DNA from: Serpula lacrymans var. lacrymans S7.9
Lineage: Eukaryota > Basidiomycota > Agaricomycetes > Boletales > Serpulaceae
DNA length: 64,000 nt
Assembly (NCBI RefSeq): GCF_000218685.1
Contig: NW_006763291.1
Coordinates: 3,351,443 to 3,415,442 of the forward strand
Direction: 5' to 3'
The position numbers were made by a program, and so were the translations under genes. Position 1 is the first letter of the stretch. Each line of letters begins with the position of its first letter. Shown here one piece after another: positions 23,201 through 32,022 of the stretch. The notes under the pieces were generated by a model. That model made no database searches, had not been told where the DNA came from, and was given only the letters and a program-made list of their open reading frames with translations.

Positions 23201-25124
23201 ACGTTTTACAGTCCAGCCCTTTGGCTTCTGGTAGGAGTTCAATTGCGTGGTCCCAGACTCGTCGTGGGGGTAGTTTGTCAAATGACGCTTTTGTGAATAC
23301 TGGCTCAAAATGATGATAAAACGGGGGAACAACGTCTCTGAACGTGAGTGTTGACTTTGCTCGTTCTGATTCTTCCGCAATCTGTTGGCTTTTGGTCTGA
23401 GATACGTTGCTTTCGACGGAAATTTTGTCAATCCTGCTCTGTAAGTCTACAGCGATGACTCTATCTCCGTCTTCAGGGTGATACTCCGTATCATCGGAAG
23501 GGTACGTGATGGTGTTGGTTTGCCAGTTGATGTTGGGATTCGTGCGTCGTAGCCAGTCATGTCCCAATAAAATTCTGGCCTCTCTCTGTCCAGTGACCAG
23601 GAAGTCCATTAATTCTGTGCGACCTGCCACAGTTAGGCGAAGTGTCACATATTCTGTTAAAGGTCCAGTGTGATTCTTGGTTCCATCGGCGTTTGAGACA
23701 ATAACACGAGTTGGCAGTGGTTTTGTGGAAATGTTGTGTTGCCGAACAAAGGCTTCGTCAATGATAGAATCTGTGCATCCGGAATCTATCAAAACTGGAA
23801 TGACATGCGTCTGGTGATCGTCGATAGTGGATAATTGACATTGTAGCGAGAGTTTGCGTTGATGAGATGGGGGGAGGGATGCGAAGTCTTTGATCACATT
23901 CAATTGCTCTACGATATACTCTTCATCGTGTTGCTTGAGTAAATTGATTGTATCCGTCGTGATGTGTGGGTAACACTGGGGTGAGGCCCAGTTCCGAACC
24001 AATGCTTTGGCTCTTTCTTCTTTCTGGTCTTTAATTCGTCGAGCCAGCCATTCTGCTGAATGTGGCTTAGCGTATTTCTCGGCACGTGGGTTTTGGGAAA
24101 CTTCGAGAAAATCCTTCGTCTTCGTCTCCTCCTGGGTTGTGGTTGCTTCTCTAGCTGCAACTTTCTTCAGAGGGCAGTTCCTTGCGATATGACCCGGCTG
24201 GCCACATCCGTAACATAACCTGAACCGACTCTGTCGGTCTGTATCCATGGGTACGCCTTGTCCGGGGAATACACCTCTCTGAGGTTGATCCTCGAACCTT
24301 CTTGCATACTGATTCGTCTGGGGTCTCGCCATCTGCTGTGGCTGCGGCACATGCTGGTGCGTATACGTCTGTTGTCTGTAGATGGGTCGCGACGGCTGCG
24401 TGACTTCTCTCTTTCGTCTTTCGTCTAATTGAAACTCTTCTCTTCGTGCCTCCCATGCGTAGGCTTGCGTTTTCCACTCAGCAAATGTTTTTGGTAGGTC
24501 TCTCTGGATGATGACGAAATCACAGATTCGAGAGTGAAGATTCTTTTTGAGAATTCGATTGATCACGTCAAAGTGAGTGGTAGCGTCATATCCGGCCTTG
24601 TCCATGAGCGTTGTGAAATGGCTAAAGAATTCATCGCAATGCTTGTTCTCCTGTTTGTATGTCTCGATCTCGTTTACCGCCTGTGATCTTTCGTTTGGAT
24701 TCCCGAATACTTGGGCTAGATCGGTTAGGACGGTCGAGAGAGTCGGCCATACGGGGGTAGTTGCGTCGAGAGCTTTGGTAAGCACGTTCTCTTTCCAAGC
24801 TTTTACTGTCGACGTTCCTTGGTCGCTGATTTTGGACAGGAGGTAGATGAGCTTCGTCTTCTCGTCTGGAAAGTAGGATGCGTAGGCGGTTAAGTACAAC
24901 TGTAGTGCTTGGCGCCATGCTATGAATCGTTCCTTCTCTCCTTTGAATTCGAAGGGTTCTGCTGCAAGTGTTACTTTGCCGTGTAACTGCGTGGGGTTAG
25001 ACATGGATGAGGGTTTTGGAGGAATTGGAGGTGGAGGTGGGCGTGTAGGTGGTAGCGGTAGGGTTTGTCTGGGTGGAGTCTCTGGTTCTATGGACGGTCT
25101 TGGGTTTCGATATTCGGAAAACAT
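20256..25124 (-). CDS. Gag-Pol polyprotein of the chromovirus
   Basis: One 1622-residue frame without frameshift, so Gag and Pol are made as a single protein as in Tf1-like elements. Domains with approximate residue positions are as follows. Gag capsid 55-250; zinc knuckle CYGCGQPGHIARNC at about 303; aspartic protease (VLIDSGCTDSIID) at about 445; reverse transcriptase with YLDD at about 787; RNase H (FKVECDASNYATGAVLSQ) at about 935. The integrase has an HHCC finger (GHPGERKTH..CEICQRTK) at about 1160-1195 and a DDE core starting TTDLIGALPESNGYD. A chromodomain lies at about 1510-1565 (IIASRPTKLKGAKLDYFVHW then KGYPITERTWEP). The chromodomain is expected to steer integration to marked chromatin. 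All catalytic motifs look intact. Confidence 0.95.
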   Translation of the reverse strand: MFSEYRNPRPSIEPETPPRQTLPLPPTRPPPPPIPPKPSSMSNPTQLHGKVTLAAEPFEFKGEKERFIAWRQALQLYLTAYASYFPDEKTKLIYLLSKISDQGTSTVKAWKENVLTKALDATTPVWPTLSTVLTDLAQVFGNPNERSQAVNEIETYKQENKHCDEFFSHFTTLMDKAGYDATTHFDVINRILKKNLHSRICDFVIIQRDLPKTFAEWKTQAYAWEARREEFQLDERRKREVTQPSRPIYRQQTYTHQHVPQPQQMARPQTNQYARRFEDQPQRGVFPGQGVPMDTDRQSRFRLCYGCGQPGHIARNCPLKKVAAREATTTQEETKTKDFLEVSQNPRAEKYAKPHSAEWLARRIKDQKEERAKALVRNWASPQCYPHITTDTINLLKQHDEEYIVEQLNVIKDFASLPPSHQRKLSLQCQLSTIDDHQTHVIPVLIDSGCTDSIIDEAFVRQHNISTKPLPTRVIVSNADGTKNHTGPLTEYVTLRLTVAGRTELMDFLVTGQREARILLGHDWLRRTNPNINWQTNTITYPSDDTEYHPEDGDRVIAVDLQSRIDKISVESNVSQTKSQQIAEESERAKSTLTFRDVVPPFYHHFEPVFTKASFDKLPPRRVWDHAIELLPEAKGLDCKTYPLNRDEQIHLDEFLKENLETGRIRVSKSPYASPFFFIKKKDGSLRPVQDYRKLNALTIKNRYTLPLISELINRLKGARFFTKLDVRWGYNNVRIKEGDEHKAAFRTNRGLFEPLVMFFGLTNSPATFQTMMDRLLRDLINEGSVIVYLDDIMIFTDSLEEHRKIVSKVLQILADNQLYLKPEKCEFEKKEVEYLGMIISHDTIRMDPLKVQAVAEWPKPRTKKELQSFLGFSNFYRRFIRDYGKIAKPLTILTGKVDWEWAEDQQRAFDVLKKTITTSPTLAIPNDEDPFKVECDASNYATGAVLSQQQEGKWRPVAFLSKSMNPAERNYAIWDKEMLAVMHALEEWRHLLMGAKHQFTIFTDHQNLTYFRDPQKVNRRQARWMDTLARYDFKLEHVKGSANTKADLLSRRVDHPRGERDNEGQVLLPQLAEANIYTMEDVLEEHYLDELLASQHKLDDYVVRKLKEDPKVWKKRDGIVWIGNEKEDELTLGSFKNKIYVPQDPKLRARIIEEEHDTSLSGHPGERKTHEGVNRSFWWPSLRRDIRKYVAGCEICQRTKSHRQKPHAPLHPNPIPDRPWQIITTDLIGALPESNGYDAIQVFVDRFSKMAHFVPTHVTLDSLGYAKQLRDSVIRLHGIPEKIISDRGPQFMSNFTKDFYQTLGIEPGLSTGYHPQTDGQSERINQDLEHYLRTFINHRQDDWADWLAIAEFTYNNHLHSATNQTPFFVNYGSHPRKGTGQKPSGRSQAAEDFATSMTKLHEQTRQSLLLANQNLKKYYDRKRTEAREYHKGDKVWLEGTHISTDRPMKKLDDKRFGPFTVKAKVGPSAYLLDVPRSWKAIHPVFNEILLSPYHTPEFPNQPRTSKPPPIQVDGAAEYEAEEIIASRPTKLKGAKLDYFVHWKGYPITERTWEPDHHLKNSPSLIATFHRKHPAAPRVIASAALRFRPYENFTTTTEKPRLFDWITNRFTDCGAKILGTRI

Positions 25125-25255
25125 TTTGAAGGATTGAAACGAGGTTTATTTAGTTTGAATCGTAATCAAACTCGTCACTCCAATCGTTAGAAGTAAATCC
25201 AAAAATATTCTCTTCTTCTTCCAAATCTCTTTCTACCTGTGAGCTAGTGGTAGAA

Positions 25256-25594
25256 TTACTGTCCAAGTTCGAGATAGGGCGTAAGGAATTCTAGGTAGGG
25301 TGCGGAGTAGGGTCGTCGGTGGATGATGATTCCGCAGGGAAGTAGGTAGTGGATTTCTCTCCCGTCTTGTTCTGGTGAGAACCCAAGTTGGGGAGTTTCA
25401 ACGTAGTTCGGGAGGTGATAGATGCGTGGGGAGATTCCGTCGGATAGTATGAGAAGAGCTGTCTTATGTTCCGCCACTCGTCGTCTGAGGGCTCGTCTTT
25501 CTTCACTGTCGTTCCGACGAGGGGGTTCTAGAATCCTCTGTTCGTAGACTTCGATTGATAGGTGCTCTAGGTGTATCGAATTGAACCTGTACAA
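25256..25594 (-). CDS. Chromovirus leader ORF 2, unknown
   Basis: 112 codons between the 5' LTR and gag-pol, overlapping the end of leader ORF 1 in another frame. Its frame is open further upstream (to about 25700) but begins after a stop. It contains a charged helical part (EERRALRRRVAEHKTALLIL) and a Tyr/Pro-rich end. Ty3 elements do not normally carry such an ORF. It could be an exon joined to ORF 1 or gag, or simply non-coding leader. Confidence 0.35.
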   Translation of the reverse strand: MYRFNSIHLEHLSIEVYEQRILEPPRRNDSEERRALRRRVAEHKTALLILSDGISPRIYHLPNYVETPQLGFSPEQDGREIHYLLPCGIIIHRRPYSAPYLEFLTPYLELGQ

Positions 25595-25949
25595 TTCTCT
25601 GGATGCTTGATCGGATTCCCAAAAGCAGGTTTGAGCAGCTGCTGATGCGTACTCGAGTAAGCGCGACGTATTGACGGAGTTGGGAGATTTCGAATGCTAA
25701 ATCGTCGACGGCTAGAATTAGTCCTTCTAGTTCAGAAACGGGGGAAGAGGCGGCTGATGAGTCTTCGTAGTACTCAGTTTCTGTGTCGCTGTGGGCAGGC
25801 TGGGGGTTCGTGGCAACGTTGACAGGTACTGCAACGTGGAGGTCTCGGTTGTTGAGGGCGCGGTGGAATTCCTCGAGGGAACGTCGTTCTTCGTCCGTTA
25901 CTAGGCTCTCTCTGATGTTCGACAGTTTGACGATTGTAGAAGTGATCAA
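25503..25949 (-). CDS. Chromovirus leader ORF 1, unknown
   Basis: 148 codons starting about 240 bp inside the 5' LTR. Acidic and Ser-rich (HSDTETEYYEDSSAASS), then a likely helix (LAVDDLAFEISQLRQYVALT). It ends within the start of leader ORF 2, so the pair could be one protein made by splicing or frameshifting. No family was recognised. Confidence 0.4.
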   Translation of the reverse strand: MITSTIVKLSNIRESLVTDEERRSLEEFHRALNNRDLHVAVPVNVATNPQPAHSDTETEYYEDSSAASSPVSELEGLILAVDDLAFEISQLRQYVALTRVRISSCSNLLLGIRSSIQRIVQVQFDTPRAPINRSLRTEDSRTPSSERQ

Positions 25950-26189
25950 AGACGACGGCTAGGGTGAGGACTTGAGCTAGAACAAGTAAGAGTATTACTT
26001 CGAGGTGGGTAGGAATGTTGGAGAGGACAACTAGCTAGCTTAGCTAGAAGGCAAGTGGTTGTTTTGGATGGGGAGGAGGACGGTGAATGACAACACGTCC
26101 GAGGGATGAAGGAAAAGGTGGGTTAGGGCTATAATGGGTTCGAGCGAGATGGTACGCTGTGAACGGATTGTAGAGTGAGCTTTCTATTT

Positions 26190-26887
26190 TGTGAGGCAAC
26201 GATAAACTATAACAAAAACTAAACCTATCTCCTTCTGCACTTGCAGGGAGTAAGGGTCCAATGAGCTTTGAGGTCGACAGACGCTAGAAATATAGCGAGT
26301 AGAGGACTTTGAGAGGTAAGCTTCAAAGGTTCTTGTTGAGGAGTAAAGCGGGTAAATTCAGTAATAGAAAGCTAAGGAGCTATACATGAATAGGTACGTC
26401 TTTATATAGAGAACTGTCCGTTCCTCAGACCGAAAGGAGAATATACGAAAAGTGGTCTGAGGAATTAATCAACCAATAGGAAAAAGGGAGAGTAACTATC
26501 GTACGACTTCTGACTTGATTAATCAGCAGGTGAGAGACTTGTACTAATAATAGAAGATTGTTACGCGTGGTCAGGAACCGTATCCTCATGATGAGGTACG
26601 ATTCTAGATAAGGCGTTTTATTAGTATTACCAGGCTTTACTAGGGCTTGGAGCTGGTTGGCGAGATGCCTACTACCAGTCTCTACCCAGTGTGCTGGCTA
26701 GCTGGGAGCGATGCCCAGTCTCTGATCTGTGATATAAAGTGGTAGCGATGGTTAAGAAAGCCTGTGAGGGCTATGAGAAGTAAGATGGCAAAGGATACCT
26801 CTAGCCCTAGAGCCAGAGGTGTAATGGGAAAAGCGTCTGAGAACCAAGACATAACAAAGATAAGAAAATAGTAAAACGGTCCTTACA
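26190..26887 (-). repeat. Chromovirus 5' LTR (698 bp)
   Basis: Partner of 19545-20242. On the minus strand it supplies promoter and start of transcription for the element. Confidence 0.93.
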
Positions 26888-26892
26888 CTCTC

Positions 26893-27175
26893 CACATTTT
26901 GAGGATGTGAGAAATTCTTTTCCGTCTTCCACCACTGTTTCTGTCTCATCCTTTTCAACTTCTGCCGTTCTGATTTTTCGGTTGGGTTGTTTCCCTTTCT
27001 TCTTTTCCGGACAGAACTATGAGATGTGTCCCTGTTCTTTGCATATAAAGCATCGCCATTCTCTTTTGAGCGAGTCTTCTTCGTCTTTGGTTAAACACTT
27101 TGCTGAAGATGATTTGTTAGTTTTGGTGATTCTGCACCTAGTTGTGCTATCTATTTTCCCTTCTTTCTAAATCAC
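26893..27175 (-). pseudogene. Ty3/gypsy element remnant: Gag zinc-knuckle region
   Basis: The minus strand gives CFICKEQGHIS, a stop (27017-27019), then FCPEKKKGKQPN: a CX2CX4HX4C knuckle broken by a TAG. An acidic stretch follows (VEKDETETVVEDGKE) and runs to the chromovirus insertion point at CTCTC. Removing the chromovirus and solo LTR joins it to the protease remnant at 18813-19195 in the same orientation. Confidence 0.55.
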
Positions 27176-27310
27176 TTTCCTCTTTATTCTTTTTGCTCTA
27201 TTGTTCAGTATTCACTGAGCATTCTATAATTTCGCCTTTGTGGCTGATTTGTTTACCTTTGTTTACAAAACTTCGGACTAGTATTGCAAAGTCCAGTATT
27301 TCTATTCTTT

Positions 27311-27386
27311 AGTTACTCATACTGGACTCTAGGTACTGTACACATTCTGTACTCTCTGATAATATAGTTACTCATACTGGACTCTA
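27311..27386. repeat. Short tandem duplication, period 54 bp
   Basis: agttactcatactggactct occurs at 27311 and again at 27365. The second unit is partial. Confidence 0.7.
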
Positions 27387-27558
27387 GTTCTGTCCCTGTT
27401 AGCTCTCAGCAAGTGGCTAGACACTTCCCAGAAGTTCTCAATTGAACAGGTTATGAGCCCTGGTGCTTTATTGTGCTATTATATAAGCTTAGTCATTCTT
27501 ACATGTTTGGCTATGTTCATACACTTACCATATATGGATATGTCAGATCAGGAGGGAG

Positions 27559-27802
27559 TGTTAGAATATACTCTGACATACCAATACCCCATAGGATAAT
27601 ACCTCTGATTTGTAAGCCAATCTAGTATGCAGCAGCTATACTGTGTAAAATGTCCGTGGTTGCATGTCATGTTTAAGATCCTACATTGTATAACCTTGGC
27701 TATATAGCTCAATTGGTAGAGCAGCTGGCATGTATCCAGAAGGTTCCAGGTTCAATCCCTGGTCTGGTCAATATCCAATTTTATCAATATATACTACAGA
27801 AC
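27559..27802 (+). repeat. Possible Ty1/copia-type LTR remnant
   Basis: The sequence atcaggagggag followed by TGTTAGAATATAC (27559) looks like a polypurine tract plus the start of a copia 3' LTR. A candidate end, TATACTACAGAACA, lies at 27802. No second copy or duplication is visible in the window, so this is tentative. It would contain the tRNA-like sequence below. Confidence 0.35.
27698..27767 (+). tRNA. tRNA-like sequence (pseudo-tRNA or SINE head)
   Basis: Folds as a near cloverleaf: acceptor GGCTATA against TCTGGTC (6 of 7 pairs, two G-U), D arm GCTC/GAGC, T arm CCAGG-TTCAATC-CCTGG. It carries good A-box (TAGCTCAATTGG) and B-box (GGTTCAATCCC) promoter sequences. The anticodon loop CATGTAT lacks the invariant U33 and the stem has a mismatch, so it is not a normal tRNA. 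Confidence 0.5.
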
Positions 27803-28860
27803 ATGTGTTAGCAGTGAGGTGCTGACTGAGCGCCATGTGTAAGGCATGAGACACTTTGTAATTGTCTTTGTAAGTAACTATGTCATGTGATTGGTCATGT
27901 GACTATGATAAGATAAGATAGGATTTGAAGAGATAATAGATATAATTGCTTCGTTATCGGTTAGAGATAGGGGTCTCAGGAGTGAGGGATTGTGACAAAC
28001 CTCGACAATGATTGTGCAGTAGAACGCACAGACGGGTGAGTTTTTATAAATTACCACCTTCTTGAAATATCAGACTAATTCCCCCATGCAGGGAAAATCA
28101 TTCACATTGTGGCTTCAATCAACTTATAAACTTCCTACCTTTTATGAGGTGCAAAATTGTTCAGTGCAACATTGAAGAACTCGAGGATATATACAAACAA
28201 GTCAGTTCCAGTAGCGTGGTCTTTGCTGCATTGTGAGTAATGATGCTTACATCTGGGTGTGTTTAGCTACAAAAGGGAGCAGATGCTGCTTGAAGTGATG
28301 ATGCAAGCAGCCTCAAATATGTGGTACTAACATGGCTAACACAAAATTAGCACAACTCTGAGAGATTTTAATACCACTTACACATTATCAGACCAATTAT
28401 AATCAATCGGACACAACAAATTACCTGTGATGGGGTGTTCAAACCCTCGGTCATCCTTGGTGTTTGTGTTTAACAAGGGTTCCAGCGGATGAAACATCTT
28501 CCTTACAGCGTCAAAAAGCATGTGCACGAGAGACATCCTGATTTTATAGTTTCAGCAGGCTCGTGGCCGATTTTTCTGTACGAGAAGCCAGAAGCTTACG
28601 ACCAAAGTCACCTGGATCGCAGATTATTCATGTTGGCCTTACTTGTCAAGGTTAGGTCTGTTTCTGCTTTTCTTTTCACGCACAGCTGATGATCCTATTT
28701 ACAGACTTTCAAACTGATTTTTACTTCGCCTTTTTTGGCTTGAGAGGACAATGGGGCTCCTGGAGTACCGCAAATACTACAACAAAAGGCAGCTCTCAGA
28801 TCTACCCGGTCACATGTTGCTTCATTGCTGGATATGAAGACGGTGATGCCCCGAGCACTT

Positions 28861-29391
28861 GTAACAACCAAGAGTTTTTATACCCCGGCGCACAACTCAG
28901 GCAAGCAGTAGTGAAGTGAGTGGGAGTGGGTTACCCCTTACGATGGGACCAAGTTAGTCGTAGGTAATCAACAGGAGGACTCGCTGAGGAGTCTCCTTGA
29001 TCTATTGGGGTATATATACTACTACAGGTTGTTTGTACATGTGTACTATACAGTTGATGAAGGCAGTGGCTGATGATGTCATGGGGCACAGCCCGTGTGA
29101 CCAGTTCCACTGTGTGAGATACTTGTGTAACAACCAAGAGTTAGTTACTCTGGTGCACGCAGGAACACACTATAAAGGTGGTGATGAGGGAGTAGTTACC
29201 CCTTAAGCTGCAGAGAGTTTGTTGGTATACAACAGGAGGACTCGCTGAGGAGTCTCCTTGATCTATTGGGGTATTTATACTAATACAGAGTGTTTGTACC
29301 TATGTACTGTACAGTTGATAAAAGCAGTGGCTGATGATGTCAGAGGGTGCAGCCTGTGTGACCAGCTCCACTGCGTGAGAGAGTTTGTGTC
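28861..29391. repeat. Tandem duplication, 2 x about 266 bp
   Basis: Unit starts gtaacaaccaagag at 28861 and again at 29127. Each unit includes an imperfect hairpin (GGAGGACTC..GAGTCTCC) at about 28974 and 29235. The two copies differ by small changes. The first unit begins exactly at the presumed splice donor of the DUF6698 gene. Confidence 0.8.
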
Positions 29392-29396
29392 CAAAA

Positions 29397-29696
29397 GAAG
29401 AATAAAGGCAGCGCTGCACGAGAAGGTGGAGTTAGAACGAAAAAGGAAAGTGCCACATGGCACGGAGTGTGAACTATAGTAAAAGGTTTAAAGCGGAGAA
29501 TGAAAATTAAAGGAAAGGTCTGAAAATTGTGTTATCGTAACAACTTGTAGCTAACAATAAAGAAGGGCAGTGCAGCATGAGAAGGTGGAGTTTGAACAAA
29601 ATGGAAAGTGCTGCATGGTACAGTGTGTGAAAACTACAGAAGAAAGTTAAAGAGGAGAATGAAATTTAAAGGTCGGAAAATTGTGTATTGTAACAG
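29397..29696. repeat. Tandem duplication, 2 x about 150 bp
   Basis: The stretch from aataaag to gtaaca is repeated: 29401 and 29556 mark the same point in the two units. The second unit ends at the AG used as acceptor by the next DUF6698 exon. Confidence 0.75.
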
Positions 29697-29879
29697 TGAT
29701 AGCATATGCTGCTATACAGGTGAGTACATGCCAGTTATGTTGTAGAGAATAACTGTGCCAACTTGCTTCAGTTGCAATTTGCACTATCCAGTGTTAGCTC
29801 ATGGCGAATAATTGATGGTGATTTTGATCTGCATGATTTCTACCGCTGTCTTGTTGATAAAGTGTTTGATATGGGATAG

Positions 29880-32022
29880 CTACCAAAGCTTCTTTATCCT
29901 AGGGTTACCGGAAGTTTACAACCTAAGCTGGACAACGGGTAATAATCCAGTTCGTTCGTGGGGTGGGAGTTAATTATCCCTTTTGTTGTGAGTCTGTCAA
30001 TAGTCCTCGTGCTCTGGAAGACTAATATGACAATGGTAGATATGTCCTTGGTGATATAAAGGACAAGTGGTAGTATGTGAATAGAAGTGTGAGGGTACGT
30101 GTGAGTTTGAAGTGTTATGTGACTAGCTTCAAGATATAGCCAACACTAGGTGTGACAATGATAGTCCTCACTTGTTGAGAGACTGATAGAATAAATATAA
30201 TAGTGTCCTACACTTGATAAAGGACAAACTATGATACACTGATGGTTGATAGAAGGGTGAAGCAATACTTGAATATGTTTCAGTGACTGACTGCAGATGA
30301 GCTTACACCAGATCAATAAATGACTGATATAAGTTTGAGATGGACTATAGAATACTAGAGCTACTTGTGGCAAATAATAAATAATCACAAACTGTAATCA
30401 CACTTGGACTACTGTTATCTGTGACAGATGTGACTTGATGACTAAGCTTTCTAGGGTGGGCAATACCTCTTGTATGCTTCCTAGGCCAAAGCTAGTTGAC
30501 TTCTGAGTGGTTATCCACTTATGTGGGGACTGCTTGTAAGTATAAGTAAGCTTTTTTTTTATTAGGTGGAAAGTTGGCCTCCTTATATACCTTTTGGCTA
30601 TAGGGGCTCCTTCCTAGTTGGTAATTACAAATGGTAGTACCAAAATATCTAATGGAAATTCAAAAGGCCAGAATCATCTATTGGGAATCTAGATGATTCT
30701 AGAGTGGTCTTTTTGAGACTAAGAATAGAAAAGTAATTGGAAAATGTGGAGCAAAATATGACTCAGTCAGGCACAGTGTTCTATTTATAAGAAACAAATG
30801 CCAATTCAGCCTTCTCCACAGTAAAACAAGAATTTTGGAGAATTACCTTATTTGGAAGCCCTCCAAAAGTATCCAGACTGATAGGGGCTTGAAAATATTA
30901 CCTACTCCCCAAAAACTGGAGTGATTGGTGAAGTGGTTGTTGAGAAAAAGGCAGATTATGTCGTGGGAAATTCACTTTCCCTTTTTAGAAACTGACCATG
31001 TGCAAGCCATGTGGTCAGATTTCAGGGTGGCTGCCAGTGGCTGACAGTAAGTGTGATACAAGCATTCTTGTTTGGCTCATATCTCCAAAACTAGCGGTCA
31101 TCAAAATATAAAACTTTGTGACATAGTACTTTGGAATGTGTACTTCAAGATGAGGTAATTTTGGCGGGGTACAATATGTCGTGGAATGCCATGTCCATAC
31201 ATGAAACATTTTTCATGTATGGCAATGTTCTTGACAAAGTCGTACTAATTGAATATGTTGCTATGTGTCTCATTTACATTGTCGTTACTGTGTCAAAATA
31301 TATTTTATGTTTATTTAATACATTCATACAGTCAATCAATGATTCAAAATGTAATACGTAGCCATCCTGAGGTAAAGTAACAAACTGGAGGGAACATGGC
31401 CCTTGCGCTACATTCCAGCCATTCTGGCCACAAACAACAAATGCACATAATGTAGACTTATATTAGAAATGTGTTGTCTTACCTGCCCATTTCTGTGGAC
31501 ATGCACAGAAGTCAGCCTTGGTTGCTGTTGGCACTGTAACACATAAGAGAGCTGCTGGGCCAAATGAGCCATGAATATTGGTAGGATCCTACACAGAAAA
31601 AAATGTGAGCCAAGCCAATGGATTAGGAGTCCAATGATTAATGTTGGGATTTCTGAAGATCCTAGAGCCGCAAGTAAAAATTTGAAAACTTTGGCAATGA
31701 CACCACAGAGTGTCACATGTGATAATGGCATGTGAGTGATAAACTAATTCACATTACATGTCATGTTTTCAGATCATTGAAGTGGAGGGATTTCATGTGA
31801 AGGACTGTGATTCATTGCAATCCTTGACAATATATATTTAGATGAGGAGTCGAAGGCAAGATTCTGGATATGAACAACTGAGGGGAGCAAACCATCCTAA
31901 GGTATGAGACTATATACTATACGAACACACGTGCATCTGCATCACGTGAACGTTTGAATATCCGTAGCATCACCAACTTTGTAACTCTGCAATCCAACAT
32001 TATTCTGCCAGCATATGGTGGC
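29880..32022. other. AT-rich accessory DNA, no gene seen
   Basis: No supported coding region. At 31021-31370 imperfect inverted ends (TCAGGGTGGCT and AGCCATCCTGA) enclose about 350 bp, a possible small MITE-like element. Inside it, catacatgaaacatttttcatgtatgg forms a strong hairpin at about 31196. Confidence 0.35.

Larger units (their letters stand above)
19545..26887 (-). mobile_element. Complete Ty3/gypsy chromovirus
   Basis: 7343 bp on the minus strand. Two 698-bp LTRs (26190-26887 as 5' LTR, 19545-20242 as 3' LTR) look identical base for base and carry TG..CA ends. A 5-bp duplication CTCTC flanks the element (19540-19544 and 26888-26892). One uninterrupted gag-pol frame of 1622 codons ends in a chromodomain, and a polypurine tract lies against the 3' LTR. 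Identical LTRs, an intact frame and intact duplication all point to a recent, possibly still active, insertion. No clear primer-binding site complementary to a tRNA 3' end was seen just inside the 5' LTR. Confidence 0.95.
28489..29879 (+). pseudogene. DUF6698-type gene, broken
   Basis: Four stretches match this Agaricomycete-restricted family in order. They are 28489-28650 (SWPIFLYEKPEAYD..LLVK), 28705-28860 (TFKLIFTSP then RSHVASLLDMKTVMPRAL), 29697-29719 (VIAYAAIQ) and 29772-29879 (LQFALSSVSSWRIIDGDFDL, then HDFYRCL). The first join and the last one are GT..AG introns in phase. The gene is damaged by an in-frame TGA at 28741-28743, and the phase does not match across the third join. The gap between the second and third pieces (28861-29696) is filled by two tandem duplications. 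The family is often found beside transposable elements and its function is unknown. Confidence 0.65.

Noticed and set aside
28861..29696. CRISPR-like array
   Set aside because: Only two copies each of long units, not short repeats with unique spacers; eukaryotic context.
31408..31731. Minus-strand hydrophobic frame of 107 codons
   Set aside because: Hydrophobicity follows from AT-rich DNA; no family similarity.
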